Positions 52,037-61,564 of a DNA stretch of 64,000 nucleotides are shown in pieces (within the stretch, counting starts at the first letter, position 1; the number at the start of each line of letters is the position of its first letter). Both the position numbers and the translations under genes were made by a program. Below the pieces are notes generated by a model. The model saw nothing but the letters and a program-made list of their open reading frames with translations, did not search any database and was not told where the DNA came from. The DNA is from Bacillota bacterium. GTDB lineage: Bacteria; Bacillota; Clostridia; Acetivibrionales; Acetivibrionaceae. The stretch covers positions 1 to 64,000 of the forward strand of contig JAEWSG010000008.1 of assembly GCA_023398495.1 (NCBI GenBank), in the 5' to 3' direction.

Positions 52037-54103
52037 ATGATTATAAAGTTGTTAAATAAGCTTAAGGGTGTTTCTGCTTTAATTTCTGGCTATTGGCTGT
52101 TAATATTTTTTATAGCTGCCACAACTTATCTCGAACTTATTATTAGACTATGGGTATTTAAAGGACTAAGTTTTGATTTTGCTTTTCCTTTACTTTTTTC
52201 AATATCTGCTGGTACACTTTTATTTATCGTTTCAAACCTGTTTCCTGTTAGAATTAACAAGCTTGTATCCACAACACTGCTAACGTTGCTTATTATTATC
52301 TACAGTACACAACTCATTTACTTTAGCGTATTTCGAACCCCGCTCTCCTTCTTTTCTTTAACAGGAACAGGTGATGTACTTCAGTTTAAGGGTATTATCA
52401 CCACTGCTATTTTAAAAAACAGCATAGCTGTAATCCTTCTTTTTGTACCTTTAGTGCTCTTTATTTTTGTTAGCAGAAAGCATGCCTTTACTCGTTTGAA
52501 ACTGATTCCTTTATGTTTCACCATAATCTTTCTGATAGTTAGCCATATATTATCTTTATTTTGTGTAAATTTCACAAAAGATATGTCCTTTTCTCAGTAT
52601 ACACTCTATTACAAATCTGCCATACCTGATCTTTCGATAAAAAAATTAGGGCTTATGACGACAATGAGACTTGACCTAAAGAGGCTTATCTTCGGTTTCG
52701 AGCACATTGATGTCAGTCAGGAGTTACCAGAGAGCAGCGATAAAGGTGAATCTGTTTCCGGTGATGTGTACAATAGTGAAACCACACCGCTTCCAGTCAC
52801 TTCAGAAAAAAATACCAGTGCAATCCCAAGTCCAATACAAACCGTTTCACAAACTCCTCACTCCTATGGGTCAAATATAATTAATATTGATTTTAAGTCT
52901 CTGATTGAGAATGAAAAGGATAAAACTATCGTTGATATGCATAAATACTTTTCTTCTTCAGTACCAACTGACAAAAACAAATATACCGGTATTTTCAAAG
53001 GAAACAATCTGATTATGATAACAGCTGAAGGCTTTTCGCCCTACGCGATTAATGCCGAACTTACTCCTACCTTGTATAAAATGTCAAGAGAAGGCTTTGT
53101 TTTTAATAACTTTTATAATCCACTTTGGGGAGTAAGTACCTCTGATGGTGAATTTGTTGCATGTACAGGACTTTTACCTAAATCTGGTATCTGGAGTTTC
53201 AGTAAGTCAGGCCAAAACTATATGCCTTTTGTAATGGGCAATCAATTAAAAAATCTTGGTTATACCGCTAAAGCATATCATAACCATTCGTATAAGTATT
53301 ACAACAGACACATTTCACACCCGAACATGGGATATGAGTATAAGGGAGTAGGCAACGGATTGAATATAAAAAAAACCTGGCCCGAATCCGATCTTGAAAT
53401 GATTGAGGTAACAGCAGATGAATATATTGGTTTAAAGCCATTTCACGCGTACTACATGACTGTCAGCGGACACTTGAATTACAGCTTCGGCGGAAACTAT
53501 ATTGCAAGGAAAAATAAAGCTTTTGTAGATGATCTTCCTTATTCTACTGCATCAAAAGCATATATTGCATGTAATATGGAGCTTGAATTTGCCATTAAGG
53601 CTCTTTTAGAAAAGCTTGAAGCTTCTGGAATGGCCGAAAACACTGTAATTGCCATCAGTCCTGACCACTACCCGTATGGACTTCCTAAAGAAAACATTGA
53701 CGAACTTGCAGGCCATAAAGTCGAAGAAAACTTTGAATTGTACAAAAGCACTTTCATTCTTTGGAAAAAAGGAATGGATACTGTTATTGTAGATGAACCA
53801 TGTTCAAGCCTTGATATTATGCCTACACTGTCAAACCTGTTCGGACTAGAGTATGATTCCAGACTTCTGATGGGCTCTGATATTTTATCCGATACTGAAC
53901 CCCTGGTTGTTTTTTCAAACAGGAGCTGGATCACGGACAAAGCCAGATATAATACATCTTCTAATTCTGTTGAATACTCAAGTGGCCATAATGCAGATAA
54001 AAGCTATATTGAAGCTATAAACAAAATTGTCTCAAATAAATTTAAATACTCTGCAAAAATTATTGAAACGGATTATTATAATAAGGTAATAAAGGATAAA
54101 TAA
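52037..54103 (+). CDS. LTA synthase-family membrane sulfatase (phosphoglycerol transferase-like)
   Basis: 688 aa. About five N-terminal membrane segments (residues 15-200), a Ser/Thr/Pro-rich linker (about 230-275) and an extracellular sulfatase-fold domain: metal Glu in LIMITAEGFS (about 330), catalytic Thr in GVSTSDGEF (about 370), AYHNHSYKYY, MTVSGHLNY and ISPDHYPYG near the C-terminus. Enzymes of this type move glycerol-phosphate from phosphatidylglycerol onto teichoic acids or glycolipids. The ATG at 52037 follows GGAGAAAAATAATT; the upstream frame extends into the R4 repeat. Whether it polymerises lipoteichoic acid or primes it is not clear. Confidence 0.9.
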   Translation: MIIKLLNKLKGVSALISGYWLLIFFIAATTYLELIIRLWVFKGLSFDFAFPLLFSISAGTLLFIVSNLFPVRINKLVSTTLLTLLIIIYSTQLIYFSVFRTPLSFFSLTGTGDVLQFKGIITTAILKNSIAVILLFVPLVLFIFVSRKHAFTRLKLIPLCFTIIFLIVSHILSLFCVNFTKDMSFSQYTLYYKSAIPDLSIKKLGLMTTMRLDLKRLIFGFEHIDVSQELPESSDKGESVSGDVYNSETTPLPVTSEKNTSAIPSPIQTVSQTPHSYGSNIINIDFKSLIENEKDKTIVDMHKYFSSSVPTDKNKYTGIFKGNNLIMITAEGFSPYAINAELTPTLYKMSREGFVFNNFYNPLWGVSTSDGEFVACTGLLPKSGIWSFSKSGQNYMPFVMGNQLKNLGYTAKAYHNHSYKYYNRHISHPNMGYEYKGVGNGLNIKKTWPESDLEMIEVTADEYIGLKPFHAYYMTVSGHLNYSFGGNYIARKNKAFVDDLPYSTASKAYIACNMELEFAIKALLEKLEASGMAENTVIAISPDHYPYGLPKENIDELAGHKVEENFELYKSTFILWKKGMDTVIVDEPCSSLDIMPTLSNLFGLEYDSRLLMGSDILSDTEPLVVFSNRSWITDKARYNTSSNSVEYSSGHNADKSYIEAINKIVSNKFKYSAKIIETDYYNKVIKDK

Positions 54104-54114
54104 AACAAATTTGG

Positions 54115-54918
54115 TTACAATTTATGTGACTGTTCAACAACCTTCGCAACTTCGTTATATAATCCTTCAACATCTTCGCTCCCAGCACTTTTGCTTAAGT
54201 AAATAAGATACTCAATATTTCCTTCCGGCCCCTTGATAGGTGAAAAATCCAGGCCCTTCACCTTAAGGCCGGTTTCTATACCAAACGTAATAATATCCTT
54301 TATTACATCTTCATGAACCTTTGGGTCTCTTACGACTCCATGTTTGCCTACTTTATCCCTACCTGCCTCAAACTGCGGTTTAATAAGGCATATCAATTCA
54401 CCTTCATCAGTCATCAGCTTTACTGCAACAGGAATTACTTTCTTTAGTGAAATAAAAGAAACATCAATCGAAGCAAAATCCACTAAAGCACCTAAATGTT
54501 CAGGTTCAACATATCTGATATTTGTCCGTTCCATACAAACTACACGACTATCATTCCTTAACTCCCACGCTAATTGACCATAACCAACATCTACAGAAAA
54601 AACCTTTGACGCTCCATTCTTTAACATACAGTCAGTGAAGCCCCCTGTGGAAGCTCCAATGTCCATTGTTGTCCTTCCCCTTAAATCTATGTAAAAAGTT
54701 TTTAATGCTTTCTCAAGTTTTAGACCACCCCTGCTAACATAAGGATGCACATTTTCCTTTATAACTATCTCTGAATCTACATCAACTTTAACTCCCGGTT
54801 TATCCTCTTTATTTCCTGACACAAAAACTACACCAGCCATTATAGAACTTCTTGCCTTTTCCCTGCTTTCAAAAAGTCCTTTGCTTACAAGTAAAACATC
54901 AAGCCTTTCCTTTTTCAA
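54115..54918 (-). CDS. tlyA: TlyA-family rRNA methyltransferase
   Basis: 267 aa. N-terminal S4 RNA-binding domain (RLDVLLVSKGLFESREKARS, 4-60) and an FtsJ-type methyltransferase domain (TMDIGASTGGFTDCML as the SAM loop, VDFASIDVSFISL, LICLIKPQFEAGRD). Family members methylate 2'-OH of rRNA riboses; some are called hemolysins for historical reasons. It follows dxs by about 50 bases, the usual dxs-tlyA order, and is convergent with the sulfatase gene. Confidence 0.93.
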   Translation of the reverse strand: MKKERLDVLLVSKGLFESREKARSSIMAGVVFVSGNKEDKPGVKVDVDSEIVIKENVHPYVSRGGLKLEKALKTFYIDLRGRTTMDIGASTGGFTDCMLKNGASKVFSVDVGYGQLAWELRNDSRVVCMERTNIRYVEPEHLGALVDFASIDVSFISLKKVIPVAVKLMTDEGELICLIKPQFEAGRDKVGKHGVVRDPKVHEDVIKDIITFGIETGLKVKGLDFSPIKGPEGNIEYLIYLSKSAGSEDVEGLYNEVAKVVEQSHKL

Positions 54919-54967
54919 AAAATCCTACCTCCAAATTTCTTATAAATGACAAAAAATAATTTTTCTA

Positions 54968-56845
54968 TTACAAAACCCTACTCTTGTTTACTATTCTTAC
55001 TATATCATTTACTATTGATTGTTCATCTAGTCTGTACAAGTTCTGTAACTCGTTTTTTGACCCGTGACATATAAACTGGTCTGGATACCCGAACATTTTG
55101 GTCTTTATATTTATTCCCTTCTGGTTCATTGTTTCAAGTACAAGACTACCAAATCCACCTGTTACAGAATTATCTTCGATTGTAATGACACGTCTCGTCT
55201 TGATTGCAGAATCAAGAAGCATTTTTGCATCAACAGGTTTAATAAATCTGGAATATATCACATCACAGGAAATATCCATTTTTTCAAGCATATCAGCTAC
55301 ATTAAGAGCTGTCTCAAGCTTATTCCCAACCGCCGCAATGGTTACATCATTTCCTTCACGTACAAGGAGAGATTGTCCATGCTTAATCTCAGGAGTATCA
55401 ATCAGCTTGTCTGATGCCTTTCCTCTTGGATATCTTATTGCAATAGGCCCATTATATTCTTGCAATGCAAATTTGAGCATTTTTGTAAAATCATTGTAAT
55501 CACATGGAGCTAATATGGTCATATTGGGTATATGGCTCAAAAAGGATATATCATATATTCCCTGGTGTGTCTCACCGTCTTCGCCTACAATTCCGGCTCT
55601 GTCAATAGCAAACACTACATGAAGTTTCTGAAGTGCAACATCATGTAGTACCTGATCATATGCCCTTTGCAAAAAGGATGAATACAGTGCAACAACAGGC
55701 TTAATACCATTTCTTGCAAGACCGGCTGCAAAAGTCACTGCATGCTGTTCCGCAATACCCACATCGAAAAACCTATCCGGAAATTTCTTGGAGAAGAGTT
55801 CTAAACCAGTTCCATGCGGCATTGCAGCAGAAATGGCTACAACTCTTTCGTCATCATTTGCTAATTTTGACAGCTCACGGCCAAAAATTTCGGAATATCC
55901 GGGGCCTCCATGTGATATCACCTCACCTGTCTCAACCTCAAAAGGAGCTATTCCATGAAAAACATGAGGGTTTTCTTCTGCATATGTATAGCCTTTTCCT
56001 TTTTGTGTGCATACGTGCACAAGCACAGGACCTTTTATTCCCTTTGCTATAGTTAACAGCTTCTCAAGTTCTGATATATTATGCCCATCAACAGGTCCTA
56101 AATATTTAAAGCCTATTTCTTCAAAAAATATACCTGGCATTATCATATACTTGATTGATCCCTTAACCTTGCCTAATGCTTTCGCTGCACTTTTCCCTAT
56201 GGCAGGTATTTTGTTGAGCATGATGTCAATATCCTCTTTAACCTTAAAATAGAATGGCTCTGTACGTATTTTGCTCAAATACTTCGATAGTCCCCCTACA
56301 TTCTTAGATATAGACATTTCGTTATCATTTAGAACTACAATAAAATTATTAGGTGTTCTAGCTGCATTATTTAATGCTTCAAAAGCCATTCCTCCGGTTA
56401 GTGCTCCATCACCGATTACAGCTATGACTGAAGAATTTTCCTTTTTTAAGTCTCTGGCTTTTGCGATGCCAAAAGCAGCAGAAATAGAAGTACTGCTGTG
56501 ACCTGTATTAAACGCATCGTGCTCGCTTTCTTTAAACTTTGGAAAACCGGATAAACCTCCAAGCTTCCTTAATGTATCAAACTTATCTTTTCTTCCCGTA
56601 ATTATTTTATGTACGTAAGACTGGTGACCGACATCCCATACAATCTTGTCATCAGGTGAATTAAATACCCTGTGGAGGGCTAAAGTCAGCTCAACCACAC
56701 CAAGGTTTGAAGCAAGATGTCCTCCTGTTTTCGACACCTTTTCAATTAAAAACATTCTTATCTCAGCAGCTAATTCATTCAATTCTTCCAGACTAAGCTT
56801 CTTTATATCATCTGGAGAGTTAACTTTATCCAAAAAGTCAGCCAA
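54968..56845 (-). CDS. dxs: 1-deoxy-D-xylulose-5-phosphate synthase
   Basis: 625 aa, full length TPP enzyme opening the MEP isoprenoid pathway. DVGHQSYVHKIITGR (about 75), VIGDGALTGGMAFEALNNA (TPP/metal motif, about 150), DGHNISEL and the C-terminal transketolase half (RFFDVGIAEQHAVTFAAGLA, DRAGIVGEDGETHQG) are all present. It lies just downstream of oapA and the OLE RNA in the same direction, and with ispA on the other side of OLE, so isoprenoid synthesis flanks the RNA. Confidence 0.98.
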   Translation of the reverse strand: MADFLDKVNSPDDIKKLSLEELNELAAEIRMFLIEKVSKTGGHLASNLGVVELTLALHRVFNSPDDKIVWDVGHQSYVHKIITGRKDKFDTLRKLGGLSGFPKFKESEHDAFNTGHSSTSISAAFGIAKARDLKKENSSVIAVIGDGALTGGMAFEALNNAARTPNNFIVVLNDNEMSISKNVGGLSKYLSKIRTEPFYFKVKEDIDIMLNKIPAIGKSAAKALGKVKGSIKYMIMPGIFFEEIGFKYLGPVDGHNISELEKLLTIAKGIKGPVLVHVCTQKGKGYTYAEENPHVFHGIAPFEVETGEVISHGGPGYSEIFGRELSKLANDDERVVAISAAMPHGTGLELFSKKFPDRFFDVGIAEQHAVTFAAGLARNGIKPVVALYSSFLQRAYDQVLHDVALQKLHVVFAIDRAGIVGEDGETHQGIYDISFLSHIPNMTILAPCDYNDFTKMLKFALQEYNGPIAIRYPRGKASDKLIDTPEIKHGQSLLVREGNDVTIAAVGNKLETALNVADMLEKMDISCDVIYSRFIKPVDAKMLLDSAIKTRRVITIEDNSVTGGFGSLVLETMNQKGINIKTKMFGYPDQFICHGSKNELQNLYRLDEQSIVNDIVRIVNKSRVL

Positions 56846-56857
56846 TTAGGTTTCATC

Positions 56858-57496
56858 TCACTTTCGGTTATTTTTTGCCTTAGGCTCAAACTTTATATAA
56901 CTTATTCTTCCAATTATAAACTTTAATATAACAGCAACTTTATAAACTATATAGTTACTTTTTTCTATTGCTATTGTCTTTCCAACAGCTTTTCCTCCAA
57001 TAGTCAGGGAAGCAACTGTACCGGTAATTCCAATACTTGCAAGAGCCTCAACTGCACCATTGGCAGACATTACAATTTTTATCACAATAAACCCGCTTGC
57101 GGCACCACTTATAACACCACAAATATCTCCTACAACATCATTGCATATGCTAGACACCTTGTTTGCATTCCTTATAAGCTTAATAGCCTGTTTGGCACCA
57201 TAAAACTTTCTTGATGCCATGGCATGAAATGGCACTTCATCTGCTGCGGTTACTGCTATACCTATAATATCAAAAATTATACCAATCATTATAATAATCA
57301 GCACTATAATAAAAGATATGTAAATATGTGCATCTTCTAAAAGTGTTGAGGATATAAGCGATAAACTTGAAGAGAGCAAAAATGTAAGCAACGTCACAAA
57401 AATGACCCATTTCCAGTTTTCTTTTTTAGAACCTACAGCATTGGCTCGAAACTTTACTTTTCTTTCATTTGCAGGATGTTTGTAATTGTCATCCAC
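56858..57496 (-). CDS. oapA: OLE-associated membrane protein OapA
   Basis: 212 aa, basic N-terminus and three to four membrane segments (about 30-50, 60-85, 125-150, 155-175), with VTAADEVPFHAMASRKFYGAKQA in a cytoplasmic loop, a DUF21-like look. It lies directly downstream of the OLE RNA on the same strand, where the OLE-binding protein OapA is found in other Firmicutes. I identify it mainly from this position and its membrane plan. The start is GTG at 57496 (GGAGGG eight bases before) or TTG at 57499; a TTG at 57520 precedes that site. In other bacteria OapA holds OLE RNA at the membrane. Confidence 0.85.
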   Translation of the reverse strand: MDDNYKHPANERKVKFRANAVGSKKENWKWVIFVTLLTFLLSSSLSLISSTLLEDAHIYISFIIVLIIIMIGIIFDIIGIAVTAADEVPFHAMASRKFYGAKQAIKLIRNANKVSSICNDVVGDICGVISGAASGFIVIKIVMSANGAVEALASIGITGTVASLTIGGKAVGKTIAIEKSNYIVYKVAVILKFIIGRISYIKFEPKAKNNRK

Positions 57497-57602
57497 CAAT
57501 CTTTCCCTCCAAATGTCCAATAAATGAATAGATTCACCGAAATCCTCACAAAATAAATCTATACTACAATCAACTGACTATAGTTTTATTAATAATTTAA
57601 TA

Positions 57603-58218
57603 CAGGGTGGAAATACACTGAGTAAATTTTGCGGCTTAGGTCAGGCATGATTTCCACAGCAGGTGCTGAAATGTCGCCAAATCAGCGGTTTCCCTTTAAA
57701 CCCACCGCCACATTGTTTCCAAAGGTGGGGCCTGATTACCACTTAGTCCACACTGCAATCCCCAGTGTATCTCTTAAACAGAACAGTCTAGGAGTTTTCC
57801 TCAACAGTCTGACCGATTCCTAGCCTCTTTTGCAAAGGTGGTTTCAAACTGCTTTAATGTACTTGTATCGGCCAATACTTGTACACCTGACCATTATCCA
57901 CCAACATCACTCAAGGCAGGCTACTCTGTTCACAGCACCATAACGGTACCGCCTAACAGGTTTACTCCCTACTCGTAGTCGGAGTGGCTCCAAGAGCAAA
58001 ACTCTTAGTGACTTTTCCTTCCACAAGGTAGGGTCTCCACGGTAGAGGGGTCAACGCCCGCATGCCATTGCAGATCGCCCCTAAACCTTAACTCCCAGCA
58101 TCAGCCCACTACTGGGCGTAACAAGCCAACACAAGGAACTTCATCGATGTGCCCTTTAACGGATTTTTAGGCCCGCCTTCAGAACCGGCAGTACTGACTA
58201 GAATACTGCACCACCCTG
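57603..58218 (-). ncRNA. ole: OLE RNA (ornate, large, extremophilic)
   Basis: About 616 bases with no supportable gene and many local stems, on the minus strand. The ends pair: CAGGGTGG at the 5' end with CCACCCTG at the 3' end. The sequence is rich in conserved-looking GC blocks, unlike the AT-rich surroundings. Length, position just upstream of a membrane protein gene (OapA) and dxs, and downstream of ispA, all match OLE, a large RNA-protein complex RNA of Gram-positive anaerobes and extremophiles. In known cases it works with OapA, OapB and OapC in stress and Mg2+-related responses. The exact ends are set by the terminal stem. Confidence 0.92.
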
Positions 58219-58482
58219 TTTTTTAAACTATTTTCTAAGTACATATCTTAAGCAATAATTGTAATCAAAGCTCATGTACTAAGTAATCATTATAACACAC
58301 ATATTGTATTGGATAAACAATCGCAATAATCAATATATCGTCTTTATTCTTCAATTAAAGCTTTTATTTTGAGGCAGAATAATTATAGTTATTAATGCCT
58401 TGATTTTAATAGAAATACCAGCACAAACTGCAAAAAAGCAGAGAACTCCACTTCCATAAATATTGGAACTATTTCAGAAAAA
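58219..58482 (-). promoter_or_regulatory. leader and possible promoter of ole
   Basis: AT-rich gap upstream of ole. TATAAT on the minus strand (about 58288-58293) is the best -10 candidate, about 70 bases before the OLE 5' stem; its -35 is poor. Otherwise nothing recognised. Confidence 0.3.
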
Positions 58483-58599
58483 CTAGTGCTGATTAACAAA
58501 AGTAAATTCTAGAATTTAATTTTGTTAATCAGCAAAAAACATAGGATGTGCATTTTGCATAATTCATTTTTAGAAATGAATTATGTTCAAAAGCACTAG
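58483..58599. repeat. palindromic repeat family R2, full copy
   Basis: 117 bases bounded by CTAGTGCT and AGCACTAG. Two internal palindromes: GATTAACAAAA...TTTTGTTAATC and CATAATTCATTT...AAATGAATTATG. Parts recur at 30490-30545 and 34071-34112. It directly follows the start of the ole upstream gap and touches the divergent-PAP2 gene end. Confidence 0.72.
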
Positions 58600-58601
58600 A
58601 G

Positions 58602-59042
58602 CTATCCAAGCCATACACCTATAATAATTCCCAAAAACGCACCCATAACCACTTCAAACGGGGAATGCCCCAATAGTTCTTTCAGTTTCTCGTCAAAATT
58701 AATATTTTCATTATGAGAGTATATAAGCTGATTAAGTGCTTTTGCCTGTTTTCCTGCCGCTCTTCTTACCCCCGCAGCATCATACATAACTATCAAAGAA
58801 ACAGCTATTGCAATTCCAAATTCTGCTGAATCCAAACCCTTAATTTTACCAACTACAGTAGCAAGTGATACAATAAATGACGAATGGGAACTAGGCATAC
58901 CCCCCGAGCCTACAAACCTGGTAAAATCTATCTTTTTGCTCGATAAAAGGACATTAATAACTTTAATAAGTTGTGCCAAAAACCATGCAAACGCGGGTAC
59001 CGTTATTGCCTTGTTGTGTAATATAGTATTTACTATCTCCAC
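58602..59042 (-). CDS. divergent PAP2 family membrane protein (YuiD-like)
   Basis: 146 aa, DUF212/divergent PAP2 family: four membrane segments, the conserved FTRFVGSGGMPSSHSSFIVSL (about residue 40-60, broken at the edges) and LLGHSPFEVVMGAFLGI. It resembles lipid phosphatases of the PAP2 type, with the SxxH pair kept, and may act on polyprenyl or phosphatidyl phosphates; unproven. It lies between ispA and OLE in the isoprenoid block, which fits a polyprenyl-phosphate substrate. Confidence 0.9.
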   Translation of the reverse strand: MEIVNTILHNKAITVPAFAWFLAQLIKVINVLLSSKKIDFTRFVGSGGMPSSHSSFIVSLATVVGKIKGLDSAEFGIAIAVSLIVMYDAAGVRRAAGKQAKALNQLIYSHNENINFDEKLKELLGHSPFEVVMGAFLGIIIGVWLG

Positions 59043-59108
59043 CTTTTCAAATCCCCCTGTAATAACAAATTACTCATACCATAAAGCCTTCCTTTAGGAC
59101 AATGAAAA

Positions 59109-59999
59109 CTAATTTTCCCTTACTATAAGATATTCTGCAAGCTCTTTCAAAAATTCAGCATCAGTTCCAAATTTTTCAATATTCCTCACTGCTTTCGAAG
59201 TAGTTTCCTCCAGCATCTGTTTTGATTTTTCAAGTCCATAGAGACTTACATAAGTTGTCTTTTTATTGTTAACGTCACTACCTACATTTTTTCCTAACTT
59301 TTCAGTACTTCCTTCAACATCAAGTATATCATCCTTGATTTGGAAGGCTAAACCCAAATTTCCTGCATACTCTTCCAGTCTTGAATAATCCTCATCAGAT
59401 GCCTTACAAATAATTGCTGAAGATAAAACAGGAGCCTTAATTAAAGCACCAGTTTTACACCTGTGCATATACTCAAGGGTCTGGTACGGTATTTCCTTAT
59501 TCTCCGATTCGGTATCAATTACCTGACCTGCAATCATACCACGTATTCCTGAAGATCTTGCAATAAAGGACATTGCTTTCACCTTTTGAGATATATTATT
59601 ACAATCATTAGCTGTGCTTTCAAGCATCAATTCAAAGGCCATATTTAAAAGACCATCACCTGCAAGAATAGCTAACGCCTCACCATACTTTTTGTGATTT
59701 GTTAGTTTACCCCTTCTATAATCATCGTTGTCCATTGCAGGAAGGTCGTCATGTATTAGCGAGTATGTATGAATCATTTCAATTGCACAGGCAAAAGGAA
59801 GAACCTCATCTATTTTTCCTCCAAGTAATTCACTCACTGCAAGGGCAAGAACAGGTCTAAGCCTCTTACCACCTGCAAGAAGGCTGTACCTCATTGCACT
59901 GTATATCGACTTTTCCGGAAAGTCATTTTCCTTTAAGTGATTTTCTAAAAAGTTATTAACAATATCTGCATAACTTTGCTGCTTTTCTTTGAAATTCAT
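59109..59999 (-). CDS. ispA: farnesyl/geranyl diphosphate synthase
   Basis: 296-aa trans-polyprenyl diphosphate synthase. First Asp-rich motif in LIHDDLPAMDNDDYRRGK (about 85-100), GKRLRPVL before it, and the second DDxxD-type motif in FQIKDDILDVEG (about 225). Makes farnesyl diphosphate from IPP and DMAPP for undecaprenol. GGGGGAGAAGG precedes the ATG. Follows xseB, the usual xseA-xseB-ispA order. Confidence 0.96.
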   Translation of the reverse strand: MNFKEKQQSYADIVNNFLENHLKENDFPEKSIYSAMRYSLLAGGKRLRPVLALAVSELLGGKIDEVLPFACAIEMIHTYSLIHDDLPAMDNDDYRRGKLTNHKKYGEALAILAGDGLLNMAFELMLESTANDCNNISQKVKAMSFIARSSGIRGMIAGQVIDTESENKEIPYQTLEYMHRCKTGALIKAPVLSSAIICKASDEDYSRLEEYAGNLGLAFQIKDDILDVEGSTEKLGKNVGSDVNNKKTTYVSLYGLEKSKQMLEETTSKAVRNIEKFGTDAEFLKELAEYLIVREN

Positions 60000-60038
60000 C
60001 CTTCTCCCCCATCTTTATTAACCACTTAATTTTTTTCA

Positions 60039-60266
60039 TTACTTATCAAAGTCTTCTTCTTTCATTTCACCATCTTCATTCTCAACCAATATAGTTATTT
60101 TTTTCTCGATTTCGTCGAGCATTTTACTTAAGTCTTTTGAAAGTGTCACACCTTTTTGAAACATCTCTATTGACATATCAAGTGACATTTCCCCTCGTTC
60201 AAGCTTTTCAACTATTTCTTCAAGCTCATTTAAAGATTTCTCAAAGCTCTTCTTTTCCCGTGCCAT
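60039..60266 (-). CDS. xseB: exodeoxyribonuclease VII small subunit
   Basis: 75 aa, helical hairpin protein: SFEKSLNELEEIVEKLERGEMSLDMSIEMFQKGV is the XseB signature (split here only for length). Binds XseA to form the ssDNA exonuclease. It starts two bases after the xseA stop. Confidence 0.95.
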   Translation of the reverse strand: MAREKKSFEKSLNELEEIVEKLERGEMSLDMSIEMFQKGVTLSKDLSKMLDEIEKKITILVENEDGEMKEEDFDK

Positions 60267-60268
60267 AA

Positions 60269-61501
60269 CTAAATCCTACCCTTCACACTATTTACAGTAC
60301 AATCCATATTCCCATCTTCTAAAGCAACTTCAATTTGATCCCCTACATCAACATCCTTTATGGATTTGACTATATGCTTGTCATCAGCTGATTTCACTAT
60401 ACTGTAGCCCCTTGATAATATGGTCAGAGGACTTAAAGCATCAAGCTTCCCAATAAGATAATGAAGCTTTGACCTTGATCTCTCCAGTTTTACCAGAATT
60501 GATTTTCTAATATCCTTATCAAGTATATCAAGTTTCATTCTCTCTTGATAAATGCGATCATAGGGCTGCCTGAAAACAACCGCGTTTTTTAGCTCTTCGA
60601 GCCTCTTGCGCCTTATTTTAACATTTCTTAATAAAGCACTTCGAAATCTGATATCAAGCTCACATAGCCTTTTAACAAGCATATGCTTTTCAGGCATTAC
60701 AATTTCTGCAGCCGCCGATGGTGTTGGAGCACGAACATCTGCTACAAAGTCACAGATTGTATAGTCTGTATCATGCCCCACTGCGGATATTACAGGAATT
60801 TTCGAGTTAAATATGCTTTTTGCAACAATCTCCTCATTAAAAGGCCAGAGCTCTTCTAAAGAACCTCCACCTCTAGCAACTATTATAACTTCAACACATT
60901 TAAGCTCATTTAACTTATTAATAGCTCTGCTAATTTCTTTAGCGGCACCAGCCCCCTGAACTCTGACAGGAAATATTTTAATATGTGTATTATAGAATCT
61001 TCTATCAAGAACATTGATTATATCGCGTATAACCGCACCGGTTGACGATGTTACAACTCCAATAGTAGCAGGCAAAAATGGTAATGGCTTTTTAAAACTG
61101 TTAGCAAAAAGGCCTTCCTCGGAAAGTCTCTTTTTTAATTGCTCAAAGGCTATATGAAGATTGCCTATTCCATCACTGATCATTTCTTCTGCATATAGCT
61201 GATATTGACCATCTCTTTCAAAAAGCGACACGTATCCCCTTATAATAACTTTCATACCATTGTGGGGTACAAACTTTAAAAATGAGTTTTGTGTTCTGAA
61301 CATAACACACTTAATCAGACTGTTTTCATCTTTAAGCGTAAAGTACATATGCCCTGAGGAATGATTTTTGAAGTTGGAAACTTCACCTCTTACCCAGAGA
61401 TTTGAAAGTATCATATCTCTAGATATGATTTCCTTGATATACCTGTTCACCAAAGATACTGTCAGTATATTTTCAAATGCACTAGCCAAAGCTTCCCTCA
61501 T
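60269..61501 (-). CDS. xseA: exodeoxyribonuclease VII large subunit
   Basis: 410 aa. OB-fold nucleic-acid-binding domain at the N-terminus (VRGEVSNFKNHSSGHMYFTLKD), then the catalytic XseA domain (GVVTSSTGAVIRDI, ARGGGSLEELWPFN, SAVGHDTDYTICDFVADVRA) and a long coiled-coil (about 280-350) that holds XseB subunits. Slightly short at the C-terminus compared with E. coli, as usual in Firmicutes. An unusual hairpin without a T run precedes it. Confidence 0.96.
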   Translation of the reverse strand: MREALASAFENILTVSLVNRYIKEIISRDMILSNLWVRGEVSNFKNHSSGHMYFTLKDENSLIKCVMFRTQNSFLKFVPHNGMKVIIRGYVSLFERDGQYQLYAEEMISDGIGNLHIAFEQLKKRLSEEGLFANSFKKPLPFLPATIGVVTSSTGAVIRDIINVLDRRFYNTHIKIFPVRVQGAGAAKEISRAINKLNELKCVEVIIVARGGGSLEELWPFNEEIVAKSIFNSKIPVISAVGHDTDYTICDFVADVRAPTPSAAAEIVMPEKHMLVKRLCELDIRFRSALLRNVKIRRKRLEELKNAVVFRQPYDRIYQERMKLDILDKDIRKSILVKLERSRSKLHYLIGKLDALSPLTILSRGYSIVKSADDKHIVKSIKDVDVGDQIEVALEDGNMDCTVNSVKGRI

Positions 61502-61564
61502 TTCCTTAAACTAAATTTTTTACAACCCACCTTTTTTAGGGTGGGTTGTAGAATTTAACACTTA

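Noticed and set aside
57629..57823. 64-aa plus-strand frame
   Set aside because: Lies antisense inside the OLE RNA, without a ribosome binding site.
61513..61551. Strong hairpin between nusB and xseA as a terminator
   Set aside because: The stem (ACAACCCACC/GGTGGGTTGT) is good, but neither strand has a T run after it; the genes are probably co-transcribed, so I left it unassigned.
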